The notes under the pieces: generated by a model | Databases searched by the model: none | Told to the model about the DNA's origin: nothing | What the model saw: the letters and a program-made list of their open reading frames with translations, nothing else | Assembly (NCBI RefSeq): GCF_035083965.1 | Contig: NC_089727.1 | Coordinates: forward strand, 14,522,769 to 14,586,768 | DNA: 64,000 bases | Direction: 5' to 3' | From: Branchiostoma lanceolatum | Lineage: Eukaryota; Chordata; Leptocardii; Amphioxiformes; Branchiostomatidae | Part shown: in pieces, positions 34,081 to 56,200 of the stretch | Layout of the letters: each line of letters opens with the position of its first letter | Numbering within the stretch: the first letter of the stretch is position 1 | Position numbers and translations under genes: made by a program

Positions 34081-37000
34081 ATGGCGGAGAAGAAGGTGGG
34101 TCCACGCGTTCTGAATAATGTGTGATGAAAATTCGTTTTGCACGGATTTACAGCTATATTTATACAAGTCTCAGTTGTCACAAGCTTTAAAACTATCGCT
34201 AAAACACAGGAGTGATGCGATGACGTACTGCTAGACGTTGACATTGAGGTTGAATGGTAAAATACGAAGGGGAGGGCAGTGTGATTTCCGCCAAGTTTGC
34301 AAATTTATTTGCTGTGATTAAAACGCTCTATCAATAATTGCCACCATGACTTGTCGACTAACTGTTACTGTTTACAACAACGTCGGGATAACCGTTAAGG
34401 TAAGTTTCTAAATCCCATGTGTTATCGGGAAACATGCTCAGAGCATCGACACAACATTTCTGTGACTCGTGTGTTCTACAGGGTAAGAACTCCGGACCTC
34501 CGCGGAAGAAAGCTAAGACAGACGATGGTGGAGGTGACCGTGGCACCAGAACAGGTCAGCAGCTTTTGTCTAGAGCTGTCCATAATCTGCTGAAAGTAGT
34601 AACTACCTAGAGAAGCCATACTGTGCATCATGTTTTATTTTTATTATCATTAAACCATTATCAACATCCACCCCTTAGCTGCACTCCATGAAGATCTAAA
34701 GGCCAAGTTCAAAGTTGATATGCCAGACGACTTCTACCAACTCTGGGACTTCTGCAAGACACTGGATGCGGAAAATCCTGCAGGTCAGTAGTTTTGATGC
34801 TGAAAATGAAAGCCTACTTTGTAACTGATATAATCATGAGAATTATGTTGGCTATCAATACTTTGTTTCCATTCAATTCAATGACGGAGACAACTGTTCT
34901 ACTTCTTGATCTTGATCTTGACTTCATACTGGGCAACACCCCTCTTGTTGGGGTAAAGCGCCCAGGGGAGTGCGCTGCGCTTTTATTGTCCTCTGAGATG
35001 CAGGAGACTGCCTCCTTGAACTTGGGAGGGTCAGCTATCTCCGTAACTTCTTGAGGCAATCAATTCCAGTCTCTCACAGTGTGAGGGTAATAGGAGTGTC
35101 TATAACAGTCTTTGTGAAATGGTAGACTCTTATATGAGTACACTTGTACCAGTATATGAACCAGTATATGGACAACAACATTGTTTTCTTTTGTTGTGTT
35201 TTATTTGGATTTTGTTCTAGCAGTTGATACACCTCAACTTTCCTGTACATTTTCCATCAAAGGAGCATTAGATGATGCCCTAGGCTTGGAACTTGTTGGT
35301 CCTTACGATCTCCTCGCTGATAAGGTGGTTACAGAAGGCGCTCAGGATGCAGACTTCCTCCTTCACTGGAGATACTTCTACGACCCACCTGAGTTCCTCA
35401 CAGTCATTAAGGGAGATGAGGAGACACAGCATCACATTGGCTACTTTAGGTATGATGAGCTGTAGACTGTAGCTAGTCTATCTTATCACTTATATTACGA
35501 TAAACATCTTTTGTTTCATATGAATGAATTGTTTATTTAGTCATTTTGATCAGGTATGAAAAGTACATCGCAGCCAGGCTGAATTGCATACGTTTTTTAC
35601 ATACAGTATGCTACTTAAAAACTGCTGACATTAGGTATTTTACAATAATATTATCCTATTTAACAATACAGTATACATAATCTAAAATCACATATGTATG
35701 TGTAAGTGTGCATTGAAGTGGGATAGATATTTTATCTGACAGTTGAAAAGCATGTATAGTGCTACACTATAAGTAGTGTCATAATTGTACCTTTATTAAA
35801 CATTTCTCCTCACTTGTGTTAGATGTGTTGTTTTTATTACAGAGATGAACCGAACAAGAAACCGGTGTTTGTGGCCTCCAACCTCGCCCAGAAGAACCAC
35901 ACCATTTCTCCTCAGGGAGATAACCTGTTTGCAGCTGTCAAGTAAGCATCTCCTACTTCCATCTTGTCTTGTTTTTTTGTTTGACCTTTTATTCAAGCTC
36001 GAAATTGCTCTATTTAGCCATCAGGGCCCCCTTTCATAGAGTTTGAGTTTGCGAGAAGTGTCAAGGGGTCATTTGGAAAGATAACAATGTCTTTATTCCT
36101 CTTGCTGCTGATCAAAAACAAGATAGTGAAAAAGTGCTGAAAGTTATTCACCTGTATTGTCAACCAGATACATGTAACCTATGTAACTTTCATCTAATTC
36201 GTTTTATGTTGTAGATTACATCTCAACAAAGTCTTGAAACAAACAAAGGACAAGAAGAAGAAAAAAGAGTTGAACAAACTGTCTGCCAAACTGGAACAGC
36301 AGGCAAAGGAGGGAGGGTACTCACTCGAGGAACGGCCTGCATCCTTTAAGGAAAGACGGAAGAAGGTAAGGAGTTTATTTTTACCAGACCTAATTTAATT
36401 ACTAGTAGTACAGTTATGAAAAGCCAGTATCTAGAATGTTTACTCAAAAGTTCAGAGTCAAGATTGTAGCGCTTTAAATTTTACTTTTACTTGTCGATAA
36501 AAAACTGTAGTGTTAATCTATTGGTTAAAAAACAGATTGAATTGTTACCTATAAAGAAGACAACAAAGGCTCTAAGTATTGTTTTTCCATGTTCCCCATG
36601 TCTCAGATGGTGACCCCAACCTTCCATGGTGCAGGGATAGTGGTGCCCTTGGACAGTAATGAGGTGGGGTATAGGGAGCTGCCTGAGACTGATGGTAAAT
36701 ATTGCATCTCTACTTTGCTTCCTTGTTCCGCCAGAACAAAGTGTCAGTTGAATTGTACATGTACTTTCGCATTGGTTTTGTTTCTCGGTAAGTGGTAAAA
36801 TGAGGTTTTTGCAGTGTTTTAAATTCCCAGTTAAGAAAATTCTGTGGTACAGTCATACCGGTAATGGAAAAAAAATACCTATTTGAAGTGTCATGATTTC
36901 ATGGTACTGTGTAAGGTCACCAAGAAAATGAAAGTTACTACCTCGAACGTTTCACAATTTACAGTATTTTGATGCATTTTTTGATGCCATCAGGGGCACG

Positions 37001-37486
37001 GCCAAGCCAGGACTACACAGAGTAACTGGTAACTGACTGAAGAAGTGACCATCTTCCGAGACAAAAAGAGCCGAAGAGATGCATTTTAAAGTGAAATATG
37101 CAGTGATATTAAACAGAAAATACATGTGCTTTGCCTCAAAGTTTTTATCAACTTACGTCAGAGTTATCTTCATCATAGGTGATCTTAAGAAGATGCTGAA
37201 GAAAGTCGTTGAGGCGAAGGATGATGACGAGCGGATGACACGTTTTGGAGACCTGCAGGAAATCGTGACTCTGGTGCAGTTCGCAAACGACGAGTGTGAC
37301 TACGGGATGGGCTACGAGCTGGGGATAGACCTGTTCTGTTACGGGTCTCACTTCTTCCACAAGGCCATCAGGAACCTGCTACCGCTGGCGTATCAGCTGT
37401 TGGGGAGAGACGACTTCGGGACAGTCATCGAGGCACATCTAGACGACAGACGAACAACAGACCTGGCTAGGCTCAGGCTGAAATAA
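34081..37486 (+). CDS. HPF1: Histone PARylation factor 1
   Basis: Exons: 34081-34095, 34482-34554, 34679-34783, 35221-35449, 35843-35941, 36215-36365, 36607-36694, 37179-37486; 1,068 nt, 355 aa (human 346). HPF1 binds PARP1/2 at DNA breaks and completes their active site, redirecting ADP-ribosylation to serine. Landmarks: [69 protein letters not shown] and [18 protein letters not shown]. The catalytic Glu of the human protein (Glu284) corresponds to Glu292, with Asp291 before it. The N-terminal 30 residues are Lys/Gly-rich ([16 protein letters not shown]), as in a nuclear basic tail. The first coding exon is only five codons. The exon 4 acceptor is TAG-CAG, allowing one-residue NAGNAG variation. 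Confidence 0.97.
34915..35090 (-). mobile_element. Second, decayed LINE reverse-transcriptase tail
   Basis: The minus-strand translation reads YPHTVRDWN, a stop codon, then [18 protein letters not shown]. This is the same tail motif as at 33.1 kb from a different copy. It sits in HPF1 intron 3 and is clearly broken. Confidence 0.55.
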
Positions 37487-38881
37487 CTGTCAATACACTT
37501 TGGCTTGTTTGTACATGTACTTACTGGATTTGATGTCCTTAGAGGCTAGTTTGTCGCACAATATCTGGACAGAAGAAAATATGTATTCTCCTTTGTTACA
37601 AATTTTTAACACTTTCACTAGACATGTACACCCATCATAATCGCCTGTAGAGACACACATATTCCTTAGGGTGACTGAACTATATGACAGCATCTTTTAA
37701 GATACTAGTACCTTAATACAGATGTAGTATTTACTTTTATGAAGATTAAGATGCGACTTCCTACTCAACTGTGAATACTTAAGAAACTTGTTTTCAGTAT
37801 GTAATTCTACTTAAACTTTACTGGTAGCCTTCTTTCTGTATCACCTTATTCTACGAAATTGCGACAAAATACCTTTTGCCAGATTTTATGGGAGAATGTA
37901 GTATTTGTGCTCTAATTAGGTCTCTCATAGTATGATATAAAAGTTAGATAGCATGATATGTATTCAGAAAATGGATAAATAAAGATTGAAGCAGTTTCCC
38001 AAAAATGTGTCTGGATGACATTTAATGTAGAAAAGATAGTATCATGACACAAGTTGTGGCAACACAGTTCAAATTGGCCCCAGAAATTGCAAAGTAACAA
38101 ATTTTCTACAGACTTTTCTGCCTTTGTAACTAAGACACATCATTTCGGAAACATATGAATGATTTTTGTCAGAAACAAAGTCATGATAAATTACATTTAA
38201 CCTCCCTGCTGTGTACTCATTTGGACTGCAGTGGGTTACAGCATAACTCAGCAGGATAAGGGTTAAGATCTTGCAAGACATGCTGAAGCATGAAATACAG
38301 GCACAGTTCTCAGGCAGTAAACATAGTGTACAAAAGCTAAGCCTAAGTCTACAAACATGTTTTAACCTTTAGCCCACTAAGGTAGCTGTTTGGCACCAAA
38401 TTTGTGTTGGTTACTGGGTAAGGCTAATGGAAGGTCATCAATACATGCGTAAAATGGACTAATATGAATGTTGTTTGAGTTGCAAGTGTTCATCTGCTAA
38501 GATTCTGTATGACAAGAAATTAATGAAAACTTGCAGAAAATATTGACAACCGTTGATTGTGTCCTCTCCCTTTCATACATCAATCAGGGAAATACTGTGG
38601 GATTTTCGCAGGATCCATAAACTTTGCCACCTACAAAACTATGGAGTACAATGAACCCACAAACTTAACATTACAAATTTTGACAGCCTAGGACTACATC
38701 TAGTGCTTACAACTCTATTTATCACAACTGTCGGATGGTAGCAGACTGTTTCTCTTAATCCTTTTGTATCTAATTACCCGTTACACTTGGTGTACCCCAA
38801 GGCTCAATACTAGGCCCATGACTGAACCCCCTCCCCAGCCCCCTTGGATGTCACTATTTACAGAGAAGAAAGAATCTTGGA
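37487..38881. other. 3' UTRs and spacer between convergent HPF1 and PRPF40A
   Basis: AT-rich and without supported coding exons. It contains the HPF1 poly(A) candidate at 37978. I found no canonical AATAAA for PRPF40A downstream of its stop. Confidence 0.55.
37978..37983 (+). terminator. HPF1 poly(A) signal candidate
   Basis: AATAAA about 490 bases after the HPF1 stop. Confidence 0.5.
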
Positions 38882-48922
<10,041 letters not shown>

Positions 48923-49653
48923 TCTGTAACACGCTCACCAACCGCTAGGGGGAGAAGAAAAATATACGATGATTTTCATAATAATTATGTGCTGGATTGT
49001 TTGAACACAGGATAGAAGGTGTCAGGTCCCCTCCGAAGCATGATCTGATCACAGCCCTGCACTTCATTCCTGTTGCATAAACATGAGACTTGTACACCAA
49101 TCAGAGGGATTGTTACAGCTTAGGCATTTAATATATATTGGCCAAGCTGAAGGCTGGGAAGAAAGAAGATTTTCCAATTTTCAGTTTAAAAAAAGTTTGA
49201 CGATTTCTTCTGCTGCTCCCCTGTTAGCACTGCGAAACGTGGCTTTTGTTATCACCAACCCACTTAGTCAGCTTTCCTTCTTAGAAAACGGCCTAAGACA
49301 ACAAGATGTTGCATGGTTCAAACATTATTAGCCTGTGATGCCCCCCTCCCACACTAACTGTGCACTTCCCCCTCATCAAATAAATTTCCAACAATTTTTC
49401 AGGTTTATTTGGCCCTACATCGAGACAACTGCTTTAAGGTCAGTATGACCAGGACACTGAAGACACTGTAACTACAATCAGACGTTTTGCGTTCCTAGAA
49501 AATTATTACAATGGAGTCTTTTACTCCCCCCTCCCACAAAGATAAATTTTTGCTACGAACACTTCCCCCCAAATTGACATCAGACGTCCATTTTCTCACC
49601 GTTATTTTAGGCCTGATTATTCATAAAATTCAAAGGTATTACAAGGCTCTTAC

Positions 49654-50216
49654 CTGACTGCTACCTGACTAAAAAAACTGCACTTTCCACCTTTTTATGG
49701 CGTCCCGGCGAGATGTGGTCTTTCTTCTCTCCTGCCTCTTTCGCAGGGCACGCGTGACGACAGTGTGGTTTGGCGGGGCAGTGCAAAAGCGCCTCTAGGT
49801 GTATCAATTGAGTACTGCAGGTAAGTTATATTCGTATGATTTGACTACACGCAGAAAACTCTCTGTAAATTGAACCATAATTCAAATTCTAACGTCCTTG
49901 ATACACCTGTGCCGTTTGAATTTGATCTTTTGGTGCTAAATATTTGATTGAAGGCTTTTTAAAGCCATTATCATAGTGTGGCGTTTATACAGTTTTTAAA
50001 CTTTCCGCTAGGTGACGCTCTTCATTCGACCTGTCGGTCTGATCATGAAAAGCAATTTTGCAGACGAACAGTCGTGTATGTCACGCGCCTCTCGCTCATG
50101 CTGGGATGAATTGTCTCGCTTTTACGACAATTGGCGCCATGATTACCAAGTAGCTCCGTAACAGAGACCTTAGGGAAAGCCCAAGAGTAGCTAGCGGTAC
50201 ATCAGGTATGTAAAAA
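49654..50216. promoter_or_regulatory. Putative shared promoter of PRPF40A and CLCN
   Basis: On the minus strand a good donor (GTCAG/GTAAGA) has its exon boundary at 49654, a likely PRPF40A 5' UTR exon. On the plus strand a donor (CATCAG/GTATGT) near 50205 could end a CLCN 5' UTR exon, since the CLCN coding exon is preceded by an acceptor at about 53181. The two divergent genes would then share roughly 0.5 kb. Start sites are inferred only. Confidence 0.35.
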
Positions 50217-53200
50217 GGCCACAAATTGGCGGCAAAAGTTAATATATTTGTGGTCAGTGCGGTTGTAGAGCTGAGAGTGCAAGTGGTTATAAAACGCAGT
50301 GAACGCTATCGGTGTTTTTCTTCACATTTTGTATTACAATTTTGCTGTAAATACGACTGTGGCTGGATTAAGAATCATCAGTTTGACATGAAAAAGCTTC
50401 TAGGATACGAGAAAACCTTCCAGCAGACGAAAAGAAAAGCCCGAAAATGCAGCTGGGGAGGGGGGCGTGGGGTCAGGTTGATATTTGGTGCGAGGCGGAA
50501 GTTGACACCAAGCTCAGCCTTAAAACGTTTGTAACATTTCCCTGTACTTACTTTGTACGGTTTAGGAATGCTTAACTTCCTTTTAAGGGCTCTAGTGGGA
50601 ATGTATGAGAAGAAACGCAGTTTGTTTTCAGGCAGTTACTATTGCGTAATATTGTTTTATTATTGGCGTAACGTCATGTGTACTAACTTGTTGCGTGTTC
50701 ACCAACGTAACGTTTAAACTAAGATTCTTCTGAATCAAGTTTTAGCTTATTTAATCTATCATGTTAAATCTTTTTATACAGTTACTTGCTTCATACTTAT
50801 AGAAAATTCAAATTATTGATATGATTTGACAGTTGCTTCAACATTGAAAAAATAACAACCTACAATTACCAAACATTTTATGGTTACAGTGTCTTTCCAA
50901 TCTAAATGTTTGTAACATATAGTGTGATGCTGCTGTCGATACATGGATTTTACTAAGATGGTAAAGCCACAACATTGCAGATTTGCAGTACTCATGTCTT
51001 TGACACCTCGATTATGGTTAAGATATTTCCTAATCCCTTACATCCAATACAGGATTATGTAAACATCGAATACAACACAAGGTATTCCGTATCAGCCGAG
51101 GTACCAGCTCGACCGCGGGTAGGATAGTCCGTAGGCCGGAGGGCGATCGGACCTGTGGGAGGGCTGGGACCGAGGGTGATGCGGAATACACCGTGTTGTA
51201 TTTTATTTATGTCATACCCACCCGAGAAAACACACATTTCAATACGGAATGCGCCAAAGGTTGAGGGAGTTTTGTGTCCTCGAACACAAAACTGTAACAA
51301 CATCGATTCCAACCTCCGAATCCGGTATTCAAATTTTAGACGGCGGCACAACCGGCGCGCTCGAAATGCATTCTAAATATTCTATAGAAGCTCGTGTGAT
51401 ACAACTCCCGATATGTGATACGGATAGTTATCACACGGTCCTGAACACCCGTATCAGGCCCAGGCATGACATAATACTAACAATGTAACATAACTTTTAG
51501 GCATGAGCTTTAGAATTAGTTAATCCACAGCTTGTTACATCATAATGTGCATTTGAGGGTTATTTTTGCTACTGGCCTTATGGCATTCAACATCTGGTCT
51601 ACTACATAAAGATCCTCCAATGACAATATCAGCCCTTTCACACATCCACAGACCATGTACATATGTACAAGTAGGTCAGATTATATATATTTGACCTAGA
51701 CACTGTCCCAGTTACTTACAATTACATTATAGCGGGATGTTAGAGATAACTTCCTCATTATGGCATGAGTTTACAGTCTGTATCTCAAATATAACTTGTG
51801 GGTAACACTAACAGGGCTGCGAGTTTTAATGAAATATACTATCTCAATAAAATATCTAGATCTTCACACTTAAAAGGAATTTTTTAATATTCCTTTCAAA
51901 AATCTCTTTTGATATAAAAGTCCTGTCAAACTTTCTTAGTTTGTGAATTCATAATTCTACGCAAAATAGAACAAAGCCCTAGTGTCTTACTGACTTGAGA
52001 ATGGAGAGTTGTTCTCTTTATTCAAAGTCTATTTAGCATGTTCAATAGTCTTTTGTCATATCCTGATCTGTATTCAACTACCAACTTATGAGTTGAAATT
52101 TGTAGATTTCAATAGAAAGTTCCTCTTACGTCAATGAAGGTTAGACATCCAGATGATATGATACCGTTTCGCCCAATAACAGTTACTCAAGCAACTGGAT
52201 ATGATTTTAGAAACAGTCAGACGTTTTTGAAGTAGCATCCACTACTTTTAGTGGACGTTGCAAGTAGTATATGCTACCTGAAACGTCTTGCCATTTCCAA
52301 AATCATATCCAGTTGCTTGAGTAACTGTTATTTGGTAAAAGTTCTTCTTGTTTTGATTTGAAAATAGTGTCTCTTTTGGTTTATAACATGCAAAATATTT
52401 GTATCTGGGTATAACCATATTTACGGATGCCCTTAGCCTTTAAGTTTAACTGTTTGGATCTAGGTGAACGTACAATCTCTGTACACAAGAATACAGCACC
52501 CCATTTCGCAGCTGCAGCATGTGTCTGTGTACATACAGTAACAGAGTCATATGACTGACCCAGGGTATCGGGTATACAGGACAGCGGCGTCAGTGTTTGT
52601 GCCAGCCAGCAGCATCTGAATTAGGCACTGTGAGTGTGAGGTATCATGGCATGACTGACATAAGAAGCCACACAAGTTACCAAAGAAAGTATAGAAACTG
52701 CTTGAGGCTTGAGCTGTCAATGGTTAACAGTTAAAGAGTCAATATTTTGATGACATAGCTTTATGGCTTTATTACCATCATGTTTACAGCATTATTTGTT
52801 TTATACCCTTACCATGGTTGTTTAACTTTAAAAAATGGTATTTTCAATTGTCAAGACCAGTGTGACCAATATTTGCATGACGTGTAGGAGGGGAGGAACG
52901 TTTATGATTTCAGTGTCCTCCAGTTTATCTTTTAACTAATGTTAACTGAAGAAGCAAAAACATACATCTTTCAAACATACCGTTTATAATCAAAGCCAAT
53001 GAAGAATGATCCTTGTGGTCCAATCTTAAAAAACAAGCCAAATTTCTTTTCCTATCAAGAGTCTACGGTTGTTATTGTTAGATATAAGTATTATGACATA
53101 AAAATTAAAATGCCTGATACATGTAATATATGTTTGTGTGAATTTGTTTATATCAAACAGTTTTTGTTGTTGTTTTTCCAGGTGACTGCTTTTATAGGAA

Positions 53201-53221
53201 ATAGGCAGCACTTTTCTGTTG
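50217..53221 (+). other. 5' region / 5' UTR intron of CLCN
   Basis: No supported coding exon. It contains the hairpin element at 52174-52335. The acceptor just before the CLCN ATG exon (tttttccag near 53181) implies that most of this is a 5' UTR intron. Confidence 0.45.
52174..52335. repeat. Inverted-repeat (MITE-like) element, 162 bp
   Basis: The left arm begins CCAATAACAGTTACTCAAGC and reaches AACTGGATATGATTTT. The right arm mirrors it, ending GCTTGAGTAACTGTTATTTGG. The arms are 40-50 bases with few mismatches. It lies between the CLCN promoter and first coding exon. Confidence 0.75.
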
Positions 53222-56200
53222 ATGGAATCCAAGAAACTTCTGGAAGAAGACATGTCGACACCAAAGTATGAGTCCATGAACGGGGGTTTGCCGGACGACG
53301 ATGACGAACTCCTGGACATTGCCACGGAGATCGCCACGGAAACGGCCAGCACGACAAGCGCAGGCAGCAACCAACCATTCCTAGGTGGGTCCAAAATAAT
53401 GGAATCGTAACATCTGCTTTAACAGTGATACCTTTCCATTGATTTTTTTCTGAAACACAACTACCACAATTATGATATATATTATAGTCTAAACCTATTT
53501 GAGTCTCTAATTATATTGCAGTCAACACAAGCACACATGTACAGTTATGTTTCATTCTGTACATCACAGGAGACAAGAATTTTATTTTCTCTGTAATCCA
53601 CTTGTTCCAATGAACTCATTTTAGACTCCCCAATATCATTAATAATTAGAGATATCATCATCTGCTTCCCACTATTTAATGTTCAACTTTCAACCACCTA
53701 ACAAAATTCCTATGGGTATTTACTGATAGTTCATAACTTTTGTTGTTATTGCATTTTGTCTGTTTGAAATAATCCTTTGTGATTTTACTTCATGACAATA
53801 AAGTGGCAAGGGAAACAATTTTTCCCATGTGAACTGTTATGCGGTTCATTAAATAGCCAGCAGTGTATGTGTTTAATTTCAACATGCATGACTTTTATCT
53901 GTATTTATGAACCTTGCTGCTGCTCTGAAATGCTCTCCCTAACCCATTTTAGGGCCAACTGTTAGACGACATCAAACCATTAAGGAAGCACTTATTGAGC
54001 CTAACTAAGTCTACAGGCTTTACGTTTATTACTGGCTGAAATATGGAGTGCACTAAGTACGGGCAGTAAAAATGCCATCTGGCTGGATCGATTGTTTCCT
54101 TGGCTGTTAGCATTTGCAGATAGAAATGCACCGAGAGAGGACAATATGAATTATGATCATGAAAACACAACATTCATGAAAGAAACTGTTTCCTTGCAAT
54201 GCCAGGTTTTAGAATTGCTAGTGGAGAATGGGAATGAAGTGGTATTGTCTTGTTATCAACATTATATATACCTTTACAGATGTAAGATACAGGATTGCTA
54301 GTTGTAAGTGATTATACCCATTAAAAGCCTTATTACGGAAATTGATGTTAGCGGTATACTGTAAATCTTTAAATGTTCAAGGTGGTTGTATTTTCAGTTT
54401 TTGCGGGGGCCTTTCCATCAGGAATTTATCATAGTTTTCAATGTATTACTACAGTAACCGTACTACAGAATTGTTTCAGCTGCAAATTTACAACACAACG
54501 GAAAAAGAATGAAACCGCTGCGAAAGTAAAGAAATATACAGTGGATTCAGGGGTGTCAAAGAATTCATACAAATTTTATGAAATACATACGAATTTTACG
54601 GAATACATACAATCCATTACTAGAAACAAACGATCCTTACGGAATACATACGATCCATTATGCAGAAACATACGATCCTTACAGAATACATACGATCTAT
54701 TAATTACGCGGAATACATACGATCCTTACTAATTTGGAGAAATGTGCCTGGATCACTTGACACCGACTGCAAATTCAAGATGGCGGACTCGGGATAACCA
54801 CTTCTTTGTACGATGTCTTGGCTTTTAGAACTTAATAATGGTGTATCGCATTTGTCTAAACTCTAAAAATCTCAAGCTGCACTAGATTAAGACTGATGTA
54901 GGCTTAGACCAATTAGGAGGACCAGACATTTACCTAGAATCGGTGTTAGCGCAATGGCCAGCAAATTAGTAAGGATCGTATGTATTCCGCGTAATAGATT
55001 GTATGTATTCCGCGTAATGGATCGTATGTATTCCGTACAGATCGTATGTTTCTGCGTAATGGATCATATGTATTCCGTAAGGATCGTATGTTTCTAGTAA
55101 TGGATCGTATGTGTCCCGTAAAATTCGTATGTATTCCGTAAAATTCGTATGAATTCTTTGGCACCCCTGGGATTGTAGCAAACTTCCCTGGAGATTCCTA
55201 TTTTGCATGACTTATGGGAGGCTTAGATATCACAAAATCATAAATATTAACTCTGTCAAATATGCAAATGACATGACGCAATAGAATTAAGTCCAGTTTC
55301 CTTAGCCTGAACTCAATCAAGCTCCTGTAACGGCTTGCCGCCTGTAACCGCATAGCCCCGGACAGCTGGAGTTTGCGTTATACAGACTACAGTTTCCTTA
55401 TCATGTGTTCCACACTCACATTTTCTGACAACTGGCTGGATGAAGCTAAGTCTACAAGCTTATGTTCCCCACACAGATCAACCCTATAAAGCCGCCCGAC
55501 GTATTTGTGAAAGTAGCCTGAATACCTTTAGAGGGGTCTGAAATAGTGGCAGACTCCCGTTATCCATCATGTTGTCAAGTGTTATTACTATCCACCTGTA
55601 TTATGCTTCACACCTGGGGTTTTGTATTCCCGCATCCTTCAAAAATCTATTACATCCACCCGGGGTAAAGCAATTTTAAAGTCTGCATATCAGAAGTGAG
55701 TTGTTATCAGTAATGGCGAGCGTTTGAAATGTGCTGTAATGGGGGGTATGCAAATTTCCGGTTAATTAAATGGATTGCCTGTCTGGAGCAAGGTGGGTCG
55801 GCTCTGGGTGAGATCGATGTTGTGATTACTCCCCCTGGGGGACTGGTCTGAACTGCAGGTCATTTAAAGATTTATTCCCAGTATGGATGTTTTTCTGTTG
55901 ATAAATGTGTGGTTTCCATGGATTTTCCTTCATCATAGATCTAAACATTTTGAATATTTGAAAGTATTCAATGGAGATTTTTGCATTTTCAATCCATTTT
56001 CAATCCGATGATTTAAATTCTTTGGAAGAATATTTTCGATCCAAGAGAAATACAATACATGCATTTGTATGAAATCACTGTGTGTAGTGGGATTTTGTTT
56101 TACGAATTTTAAGAATTTTCTTTCATTTCATCTACATCCTACTAAAGTCAAAACCCAATAGGAGCCCCATGAACACACACATAAACCTTATTCAGAATGC

